Source of the DNA: Hydractinia symbiolongicarpus
Taxonomy: Eukaryota; Cnidaria; Hydrozoa; Anthoathecata; Hydractiniidae
Direction of reading: 5' to 3'
Assembly: GCF_029227915.1 (NCBI RefSeq)
Contig: NC_079877.1
Coordinates: forward strand, 9,362,001 to 9,426,000
DNA length: 64,000 nt
The position numbers and the translations under genes are program-made. The notes under the pieces are model-generated. The model was not told the DNA's origin, did not search any database, and saw nothing but the letters and a program-made list of their open reading frames with translations. Of the stretch, positions 55,314 to 64,000 are shown in pieces (the first letter of the stretch is position 1; every line of letters starts with the position of its first letter).

Positions 55314-58300
55314 ATGACTGGCTATGAGGTAGAAACTGTTGGCAATGTTTCTACTGATCTTTACTGCTTTGTCTGCTTAAAGATTATGAGAAATGCTGTC
55401 CAACCACCATGCGGACATGTTATGTGTCAAGGATGTTTTGATGCCTTAGAGAAAGATGCATCAGAAAGGTAACATTAAGCTGTTCTCTTGTTCTCATTTT
55501 ATAGTAAAGTGATAACAACGTAATAGAATGAAGGTTTTAATTTGTCTTTGTTGGCTTTTAACGTTTATCAGCGCCTGTATTAGGATTGTGAAAATTAGAC
55601 TTAAACATTTTATGTATATATATATATTCCAGGAATACAGAGCTAGCCTGCAGGAAATGCTATGTTGCAATAACACGAAACAAGGTACTAATTATGTTTG
55701 CTTGGATAAACACTGTCCATAAACTTCCAATGTCTAAATACCGTAGTACTCAGTTGTCATGCTTGATTACGTACATCTTTAAGCTTTCTTAGTAACCAAG
55801 GGTCTTCCAACATGACTTAAAAGAGAAGCTTTCAAGGCAAACAGTTCAAAATATAATATCAATTAAAGGCCAAATTTTAAAAATATTTTTAGGTGACATC
55901 TGTGCCTCTAATCGACCGAATGATTCTTTCCATTCAAGTTAGATGTTTTCATCATGTAAAAGGATGTCAATGGACAGGAGAGTTGGGAAAGCTGGAGGTA
56001 TACAGAAGTTTTAATTGAGCATGTTATTTTCATGGTGTGAAATTTCAGATATAAAGCACTGTCATTTGTTGTTTAGATGCATCTAACCAAATGCAGTCAC
56101 TTGGCAAATCTATGTAGTTATAGTTGTGGAGAGAAGATACTTCCCTACATGGTAATAAATAACTTGACAATAGGATAGCAGAACTTTCTTATGTTTCTCC
56201 AAAGAAAATTACTATTCATTAATTTGTGTTTTCATTATTCCAGGAAATGCAGCACTCGACAGAATGTGAATATCGCACCATAAGTTGTGAATATGAAGTT
56301 TGCGGTTGTGATAAAAAGGTGTTGTATTAACCCTATTTGTGTTAGAAAAAAGTGGAGGGAGCTGACTCAACCCTTCTATACCTTTTTATGGGCTTTTAGT
56401 TCACCCTGATATTTTGTTAGAAATGCAACATGACATATTGTTTTGGTTTTAATGATTAGTCTAAAAGATAACTATTCTTAAGTATTTTTGATTGTTTTAT
56501 TTTTGTTATGCGCCTTGCAAACAAATGTTGAATCAAATCCAACCTTTTTACGTATCGACTTATATCATCCAAAAGATTAATTTTGTCCACTTAAATCAAC
56601 TGATAATAAAAGTATGACAAATGTTGCCATGTCAACCAATTTTTAAACTTAAACGAAATTTTTCCGATATCTGTAAAAAAATTGATTATATTGTTTTTAG
56701 AAGCATTTATTTCTCTGCACATATTGACTTACTGTTTTTTGTTACTTACATTAGTGTGAATTAACCCTATTCGGTTCGGGGTTTTTCGAACATACTATGA
56801 CTGGGGGGGGCGGAATCCGCCCCCCCCCCCCCCCCCAATAACTTTTCATAGGGTTGTTCAAATTAAATCAAACTTTGCACACTTATAGTACGTCAGAAAA
56901 GGAACAAAATGGCAGCAATAATTTTTTGCTTGCGTCAGCACATTTTCTGTGACGTCATTAGAAGCTTGAAATTTCTTAAAAATACTACTATCTGCCTACA
57001 ATATAATTACGTTTGTTCCAGAGCGAATTTTTGCATTCTGTTTGAAGTTTCTGAAAGCTAATTAAAAGTTATTTAACATATTTTCCGAGTTTTACATGGA
57101 TCGCATAAAAAATTACCAAAAATTACCCGAAAATCCGGTTTTTTCCAATTTTCGGGTAAAATCCGACAAAATCGCGAAATCGGGTTAATCACGTGTCCAA
57201 ATTAGGCAAAATGATTCTTCTTAATAAAACAAAGTTGTGTTGCAAGTTTCAGGTTCTAAGGACAATCCTAACAGAAGTTATTAAATTTTCCCCATGATAA
57301 GGATTTCATAGAGATATTTAGGGGTAGTTTCGAGTAATGGCCAATATCAAAGCCTCTGAAAGGTATGGGACCTAAAAATTTGGCATGCAGGTGTCTAATA
57401 GATAAATATATTGAAACTCATTAAGTTTCATAGCTATATAACATAGCAATAAGGAGTTATTAAAAAAACCGTCAGGGGGTGCAGAATCCGCCCCTCCCCC
57501 GCCCCCCGGACCGAATAGGGTTAATACAAAGCAATTTTACAATTATTTTGCAAAGCCCATATTTTAGCTAATTTTTAGCTAAATTTGATGATGTCATCAG
57601 CAAAAATGCTGATATCAATTTTTGACCAAGTTGTCACCTAAATTCTGGGCAAAATTTGTGGATGTTTTGTGCCTATTAAACGGGAAATCTTCTTCCCCAA
57701 CATTGAGAAAGCCTAATTAGCAAAAAGGAGCAGGGTTGAAAACAAACAGAAAACTACAAGCGAGTTTATTCTAGGCTGTTTCCACAGAAGTATCTGTCAT
57801 CGACCGGCCATCACGTATCAACACATATCGTCCAACGGCACGTCGATCTGTAGAACTTAGCCTAGTATAAAATCGCTTGTTGATGACATGATACTATCTG
57901 TGTTATTCAATGACAATGACTGAACAGATAAGTGGTAATATTTTTAACGTTGGAAAACTACAGCTTTCGTCACCTTAAAAAAACTTTCTAAGAATATAAA
58001 TAGATTGAATTTTGTATTTAGCCAGTGCATATTTCCTAATTCTTAGTTTGATCAGTTAACACATTTTCAAGCTTTCCTGTGTTGATTATGGTTAGCTTTT
58101 AAATTTCAGGCTAGGAATAATCTTATGCTTTATAGTCCTGCTCATAACTTCTGAACAACAAGAATGATATGTCCATTTTTATATTAAGGTCATTTTCAAG
58201 GATTACAGCAGTCATCTGGAACAATCACGAGACTATCACGTGATGATTTCCCTACAGAAAATGGTTGTTTCTGAGAATGAGAGGAAACTGCAAGGATATA

Positions 58301-59448
58301 TGCAAGTAAAGGGCGAAGTTCAGTCGGCACAATTAAAGTTGGATGCCATTTTAAAAGAAGTTGAAGAGGAAGAGAAAGAAATTAAAGAAGAGATTGAAAC
58401 CTCTTTGCAAGTTATCACTCGAGATATAGAAGCGGAGATATACAGTTTGAAGCTTCATGTGGATAAGAGCGTTAATGAGTTTGATCGTAATGCGCTGAAG
58501 CATGCAGTAATTACAGACAATGACATGGAGAAGCTGAAACTTGATTGTGACATGGGTGGATTGCAGCGAAAGTTGGATACTGTATTCATGGATCATCGGA
58601 AGCAATACAGTTGCAAAGCAAAAGCTTATGCTCGAGACAAGCTAAAATCAATGGAAGCTGTTAGGAACAATGTGTCCATACTTGCTCTGAAAGCCTCTGG
58701 ATATGTAGACGATACGCAACTGTGCAAAATGATTGATGTATTTGAAAAATCACTTGAAGATGGAACAAGAAAAGTCAAAAATGTTTTGGGTAAGATTGTT
58801 GCAAGTTCAGCAAATCGTGTTGAACAACTGAAAAATGCGTTTAAACTTAAAGAAGAATCACTGAGTGAAAGTATTTCACTAAAGTGTGCTTACCAGACCA
58901 GATTTAAAAATATGGTGGACAATTTTCACAATACACCAACGCTGTATCTATGGAAAGTTGATGCTTTTGAGAATAGTGTCATTGGTTCGATTAACTGCTT
59001 GGCGTCACATGTTATATCGGGTGGTAATTTATCAGCACAGCCTTCTTTTTGTCAATATTCTGTTGTGTGGTATAACCGTGCTAACATAAATGTCTATCAC
59101 CGTCCAATTCCAATTCCTCCACAGCATCACCATAATGATACTTCTCCTTCTTCTTTGATAAAATTTTCTGTTTTGTCACAGTTGAATTCAAAGACCTACG
59201 AATGTGACAATTCTTCTCCTCGCTTATTGGAACAACCGAAATACAATCAACAAGCCTATTCCGTCATTATTCCTTCACGGCGGCTAAAGAATGAAAATTT
59301 TTCTTTCCAACCGTTGCATGAGAATCAAATTCCGGAGACGCTGGGAAACACTGTTCAAAGCATTTCATTCAACTCGATTATACAAGACAAAAACAAAGGA
59401 GTGCTTTTGGATAAAGTTGTGTATGTCAGATGTGAACTTACAAATTAA
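55314..59448 (+). CDS. RING/TRAF-type zinc-finger protein, copy 2
   Basis: Exons 55314-55468, 55633-55684, 55893-55997, 56077-56151, 56244-56318 and 58189-59448, all in frame (573 residues). Domain order is as in copy 1. Exon 4 differs by G-to-S within C-S-Y-(S)-C-G and C-to-Y in L-P-(Y)-M; the latter is probably not a zinc ligand. The last ~100 residues diverge sharply from copy 1, including a 9-residue insertion (QHHHNDTSP). Both copies keep complete frames and splice sites, so both are likely expressed. Confidence 0.8.
56761..57524. mobile_element. TTAA-flanked MITE, intron of RING/TRAF copy 2
   Basis: Same element, same insertion point and same length (756 bp between TTAA 56761-56764 and 57521-57524) as at 48814. 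The G/C runs differ slightly in length, as expected for homopolymer slippage after duplication. Confidence 0.8.
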
Positions 59449-60401
59449 AGAAAATTTTTACAGAAACAATCTCTCCTTAGTAGGATGTACACTATCATTA
59501 TTCTTACGTCTCTATTGTTCTAAACTATAGACGTATGTTTCTGTCTAAAATTCCATCCTGATATTATTATGAAGCATATTCTTATAAATGAAAAAGTGTT
59601 GTTGTTGTTTTACTTAGAATTTAGAAATTTTTTATTATAAAATCATTTACACCATTTTTTATAAGCATAATCAATCTTCGCCCAGGAAGAAAGAAAGCCC
59701 AGAAAGTACTCTGTTAGTCTATTTAAAAATAAGCTTTATCTATTTCTTATGTAATAAATAAAAGCTCAATTTCTAGTTGTCAAGTAACAAGGCCTTTATT
59801 TGTTTTCTATACGTGTATTGAGTTCCTTTGATTATAATTTTAGAAAGTTGTCATTTCTTTTAAATAATGTTGTCTTATCTTCTAAATCGTGTGGTCTCCT
59901 GAACGAGAGTTTCAGACATTTTAGTTTATGAGCCTAGATGCTTACAAAATTTGTTTACAGTAGTCCCAGCAATGAGCCTACATTATTGTGTCTTTACTGA
60001 ACGCATTCGAGCCATGTACAATTAATGCGTGCCTACTCACAAAACATTGTAACGGAAAGATTAAGCGAACCAACCTAGCACTGACGAAGCGTAGTGATTA
60101 TGACACATTTTTTGCAAATTCTTTAAATTTTGCAGAAAGTTATATTAAGAGGCGAGTAAAGTATCTGTAAATATGTGTATTGTTTCTCATTCCTGGAAAA
60201 CACGATATACGCCTTCTCACTTGAATGCTTTTTTAACTTTATCACTTTTTATTTCGGTGCTTTTACAGACGAGATGGTGAATCTATTTATTGAATACATA
60301 CATAGAAGAACGACGCATGTGAATATTTGAAACAGAACGTTAACAACGAGGTTTTTAATACAGAAAAAATGCTTTTGTCTCTTCTGAGTAATCTGTACCA
60401 C

Positions 60402-60468
60402 CCTCGTCTCCAGTATTTTTGTTTTTTCTGACATGAAAGAAGACGACAAAAAATACCCTGGTATCGTT
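60402..60468. mobile_element. Degenerate copy of the CCTCGTC...CAGG MITE
   Basis: Left end CACCCTCGTCTCCAG, right end ACCCTGGTATCGTTG, with inverted AT-rich inner arms (tatttttgttttttct / agacgacaaaaaata). It resembles the 26731 element with several substitutions. A short open frame (60433-60687) starts inside it and is not otherwise supported. Confidence 0.55.
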
Positions 60469-60687
60469 GAGCGTCATAACGAATACCTTAATGTATACGA
60501 TCAAAAAATGGCGGAATTTCAGAAAATTTATGTTTTATCAACAGAAAACGTACTGACAACTGTATTGTTTGACGAGCAAAAAATACAGGAAAAATTATCT
60601 AGGTTGATAAAGAAGTTGTGCTGCTTTATGTGCAAGTTACATAAACTTGAATATAGTTTAACTAGCTACCAAGTACTTCCTGAATAG

Positions 60688-61167
60688 AACTTTTGTTTGC
60701 TGAACTTGATATTTCATTGTTTAGATTTCAAATCCAGTTTATGAAAATCGTTTTTATTTTTGTGGCGTACTGAATACTATGTTAAAGAACAAGGGAGTGA
60801 AGTAAAAAAATTACCCTGAAGGACGAATCAAGAAAAAGTTAATAAAGATCAAAATAAGAAATGTAGAAAACATGTGAAGAACATTTTTATTATTTTATAC
60901 AATTGAACGTACTGAACAAATTGATATTTATTTTGTGAGTGTAAAGACAAAGAAAGTAAAAATTCATGAAGAGAGATGAAGCCGCCATATTGCGCGTTCG
61001 ATTTGTTGTTGAATGTTTCCGGTCCCTATTTATTTCAATTTGGCGCCATCTTATCATAACAAACTTCGTGCAAAGCTCGTAGTATTTTGTGAAAAAGGGA
61101 CTCAAAACATGAAAACAATACTGTTGTTGGTCATGATAGATAATTCTTAAGTTTAGAAAAGCTTAAA
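60688..61167. other. Intergenic, no genes seen
   Basis: AT-rich spacer between the RING/TRAF block and the terminal-inverted-repeat element. Nothing supported. Confidence 0.4.
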
Positions 61168-61196
61168 CGAAGGTACGATGGTCCCTATGGTTCACT

Positions 61197-61380
61197 TATC
61201 TTCTATATAAAAACACTTCTCTTCTGTATAACAACATTTCTCTTCTATATAAAAACACTTCTCTTCTGTATAAAAAACTTCTCTACTTTGATACCCAAAG
61301 TTCTCTTCCGTTCGAAACACTTCTCTTCCAAGTGCGAAACACTTCTCTTCCAAGTGCGAAACACTTCTCTTCCATAAGCT
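61197..61380 (+). repeat. Subterminal repeat cluster (acttctcttc units)
   Basis: About eight spaced copies of 'acttctcttc' with linkers such as 'tgtataaaaac' and 'caagtgcgaaac'; the inverted counterpart is at 62355-62425. Arrays like this in DNA transposons usually bind the transposase. Confidence 0.8.
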
Positions 61381-61722
61381 CGAAAATTTCCCAGACTGAA
61401 TCTGGTTCTTAATATATGAATTTATCCAGATCTTGTATATGAATAAATGGCACACCCCGGGCCCTGCGCATATGAAATTTTGGACCCAGTAAAGTTTGCA
61501 TAAATTCTTACGGGGGCATATTACAATTGACTCTACTTTATCCGGGAATAAACATTGATTGTGATGTCTGTTAGGAACAGAACTCGTGGTTTACAAAAAC
61601 CAAGATATATTTTTTGCAGCAATAAACATTGTGATCTTTGTTGGGAAAAGAACTCGTGGTTTTCAAAAAACAAGATATATATTTCTAAAATCCAAGCATT
61701 TTACATTGTTACAGGTGTTGTA

Positions 61723-62240
61723 TTACATATATATTTCTACTGCACAAATCAAGGCGATATAATAATCAATAGCTTCATGAGCTGTCTCTGGCTTAAGTTT
61801 GGAGAAACTCTCCATTGGAAGAACTGTTTCCGCAAATTCAATAAATTCAGGCTCATTAACGTGATCTGGTACAGATAGTTCGCTAAACTCTTCTAGCTCA
61901 TTAAGATCTAAAGTTTTTTTTAAAAAGACTCGCAACCATATAATTCTGGAACATAGTACAATGTATCAGGCCTTCCACGGGGGGCAGTAGCACCTTTGCT
62001 TGGTGCTAACAGATGTTGATTCCAACGAATCGCAAATTCATTAAGGTCCTTTCTGATCAAATCCACAAAGCAGTAGCGTACACATTCAGCAATGAGTGCA
62101 TCCAACCTCGTCCCCAGGCCCATTTTTCTCTTTTTGACGATCTCGGACGGCGAGAAGGCCGTCTCGGATATTAAAAAAGCGAAAAATTGCCCTGGGAACG
62201 AGGTTGGAGTGCATCACCAGCATCTAAATATGTCACATGG
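61723..62240 (-). pseudogene. Integrase-like (rve-type) C-terminal relic, interrupted by a MITE
   Basis: Minus frames give E-C-V-R-Y-C-F ... I-R-K-D-L-N-E-F, then W-N-Q-H, G-R-P-D-T-L-Y-Y-V-P-E-L-Y-G. These resemble the region just downstream of the catalytic core in a family of integrase-like proteins common in cnidarians (pattern W-N-x-H ... P-G-x-P-D-x-L-Y-F-x-P-E). The MITE at 62103-62206 splits it, and a frame change near 61925 follows. The catalytic D,D,E part is absent. Confidence 0.5.
62103..62206. mobile_element. 104-bp MITE with 9-bp TSD GAGTGCATC
   Basis: Ends CAACCTCGTCCCCAGG and CCTGGGAACGAGGTTG, with an internal smaller palindrome (cgagaaggccgtctcg region). The 9-bp GAGTGCATC is repeated exactly at 62094-62102 and 62207-62215. 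A 9-bp duplication fits Mutator-like (MULE) transposition best. It has the same family ends as 26731-26795. Confidence 0.85.
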
Positions 62241-62449
62241 CGGGGGGACTGGTCCCGTGTAATAAACCTCGCAAAAGGTTAAAACTACGGACCAATGATG
62301 TAAAATTGCGGACCAGATTTTAGAATTCAATTTGTAAAGAGCCACATGCAGAGAAGTGTCAAGATACAGAAGAGAAGTGTTTCGTTATATAGAAGAGAAG
62401 TGTTTTTGATTTGGAAGAGAAGTGAGCCATAGGGGCCATCGTACGAAGG

Positions 62450-63083
62450 TTATAAATTGTTGTTATTATTATAGTACGTAAAATATTCTTAGTTATCTTG
62501 ATTAACAAATCTTATTTTTAATGTTTACTATTAAGTACACCTAAAACATGTCTATTTTTATCCTATACAGGCATGAAGATTTTTGTAAAAATGTTGTTAG
62601 GAAAATAAAAAGATACTTAGTTATGAAATATAATTATTTGTTATTTTTGTAGTTACTTTAAAAGATTTTAGGATTTAGAAATCTATATTAATTTCCCTCG
62701 CTTAAAATTTATTTTGTGGCTGCCACAAAATAGTTTTTTGTTCGCCTCTCCTTTAAGGTAGTTATGGAATTCAGAGCTTTTTCAGATCCACCTTTCCCCA
62801 GTTTTAATAATGGGATTCTCTTTTCTTAAATAAATTCATCAATTTAAGTTAATTTTCGATAAATTTTTGCAAATAGGTTCTCAAGAAAAAAACACATTTT
62901 TTGGGATTTAATTTTTTGAATCCGATTTCTAACAAATATGGCAGGTCTTTGGAAAAACGAATGAAGGCTTATACAACTGTGTTATCAGTTGAAAAATTGT
63001 TATTAGGCATGTCAACTGTATTACTTGATGCAGAATTTTTCAAGAACAGAGAACATGTTTTTTAATTCGAAATACGGCGGACA
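62450..63083. other. Intergenic, no genes seen
   Basis: AT-rich sequence; no feature supported. Confidence 0.4.
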
Positions 63084-63747
63084 TTATACAGTGTCGTCTA
63101 GAGTGGCATAGTTCACACTGAGTGTAGGCCATTCGTTCATTATCGGTATGTTTCCATTAGACTGGTCCAAACTTTCCAATAATTTTTTTTCTTCCTCCTG
63201 TAATGAAAACCAAAATAAATTTATGCCTATCCAAATCTCATACTTTTGCTCTGTGATTGGAAACATATTAAAATACTTTACGGACACAAACTTTCGTAAG
63301 CAGAAAGTTTCGCAAGGAAAAAATATCGGAAGTCTTTGGACTTTATCTTTTCGAATGCACAATTTTGACGTAATTTTGCGGTACTTAGTTTAGAAAATTA
63401 GAAGCATTCCTGCATTCTTCCGCGTTTTTCCAATCCCAGTGGCCATCGCTGATGAAGTTTGGATCGCATAAAAATTCTACTTCACACACACTATCCAAAT
63501 TGTCATTTTGAATGCTATCTGGATTAGATGGTATCATAGGATCAATGCCATAGAATTTAACAATCAAAAAATTTTTGTTTATCTCTATAATAATAGCCGT
63601 CGTCTGTCTGTCTCTGCGCAACATGGTGGAGCAAGTAGCGAGACCCGCCGAAAATCCCCGCGGCCCTGCAGCTTTATTTCGAATCCCGGGCAGACCCCGT
63701 TTTTTTACCGGCCTTGCTTTGCCGCTCACGCGTAATAAACCAATCAC
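63084..63747 (-). CDS. Possible 3' exons of an unidentified gene
   Basis: On minus, 63084-63197 reads as a terminal exon (E-E-E-K-K-L-L-E-S-L-D-Q-S-N-G ... T-L-D-D-T-V-stop) right after a good acceptor (cattacag, at about 63203). Upstream, 63385-63747 is open with compositionally normal protein (K-F-Y-G-I-D-P-M-I-P-S ... H-W-D-W-K-N-A-E-E-C). I could not find a donor joining the two and recognise no family. Confidence 0.25.
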
Positions 63748-64000
63748 GAGGCTCCATTTTCACTAATGACCAATCCAAGTGCTTCGCGGCCTCAACATGC
63801 CGACGGGAGGAAACATGCTACCCCTACGAAGGCCTTTGTAGTTTGGAACTGATGGTGTGAAGTTTGTAGGTGTCCTTTCAATCCTCCTTATTTCTTCTGG
63901 GTACTTCTTATCCTATACGATTATTTAGTTTGTTTTCACATGTTAAGGTGAATATTTCATCACGTTTTCTAGCTACGTATAAATCTTAAACAAACCAATT
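63748..64000. other. Right edge, no genes seen
   Basis: No supported feature in the last 250 bp. Confidence 0.4.

Larger units (their letters stand above)
55230..60300 (+). repeat. ~5.0 kb duplicated gene block, copy 2
   Basis: Partner of 47300-52330. Over introns and untranslated parts the two blocks differ by roughly one base per hundred, with a 9-bp extra 'gtgaacttt' before exon 1 and an extra 'agaaagaaagccc' downstream (about 59686). The block ends near 60290. Confidence 0.9.
61174..62443. mobile_element. 1.27 kb element with TIRs and subterminal repeats, 6-bp TSD CGAAGG
   Basis: Ends TACGATGG(T/C)CCCTATGG and mirror CCATAGGGGCCATCGTA. CGAAGG occurs directly outside both (61168-61173 and 62444-62449). 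Inside each end lie multiple 'acttctcttc' units in opposite orientation (61197-61375 and 62355-62425). The interior holds an integrase-like relic and a nested MITE. I cannot name the superfamily. The TA at the extreme ends also allows a TA-target reading. Confidence 0.75.

Noticed and set aside
60433-60687. 84-residue ORF with host-like composition
   Set aside because: It begins inside a degenerate MITE and has no recognisable domain, conservation evidence or splice context.
63575-63766. tRNA-like or SINE element suggested by 'gggattcgaa' on minus
   Set aside because: Only a partial B box is present, with no A box at suitable distance.

Overview
This window is AT-rich, intron-containing animal DNA, most probably from a cnidarian. 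The reasons are a tandem family of secreted proteins that join a ShK-like six-cysteine module to trefoil domains, a Polinton/Maverick with capsid genes, a Helitron, Penelope-like pieces, P2X7-C and THAP genes, and very short exons with consensus splice sites. The species cannot be named from this sequence.

Layout. (1) 1-14797: tandem array of a ~3.13 kb unit, each carrying one six-exon secreted gene (signal peptide, ShK-like module, four trefoil domains). There are four complete copies plus the 3' half of another at the left edge; the last unit is cut at ~14797. (2) 14798 to ~18250: decayed Polinton remnant ('element B') with genes homologous to those of the larger Polinton. (3) ~18260-23040: decayed Helitron with Rep-helicase pieces and an RPA-like ORF. 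(4) 23390-24049: Penelope-type endonuclease relic and a tRNA-derived SINE. (5) ~24396-25669: dual-specificity phosphatase gene with a suspicious in-frame stop. (6) 27602-42432: a nearly complete 14.8 kb Polinton ('element A') with 108-bp terminal inverted repeats and a 5-bp target duplication. It encodes capsid-type proteins, packaging ATPase, integrase, DNA polymerase B and accessory genes. Several genes carry frameshifts, and the polymerase is cut off by the right terminal repeat. (7) 43949-46358: a convergent pair, a three-exon P2X7-C zinc-domain gene and a six-exon THAP gene, whose coding ends overlap by 43 bp. (8) ~47300-60300: two tandem copies of a RING/TRAF-type zinc-finger gene, almost identical except for a strongly diverged C-terminal segment. 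(9) 61174-62443: a 1.27 kb terminal-inverted-repeat element with an integrase-like relic that is itself split by a 104-bp MITE. (10) 62450-64000: mostly unannotated.

How the genes work together. The trefoil/ShK array looks like dosage amplification of a secreted mucus- or venom-type protein. Polinton A has the logic of an integrated virus: integrase for insertion, protein-primed polymerase for copying, capsid proteins and an A32-like ATPase for packaging. I could not find its expected cysteine protease. The RING/TRAF pair and the phosphatase are host signalling-type genes. Exon coordinates and splice phases below were worked out by hand from the sequence; family assignments come from motif recognition, not database searches.
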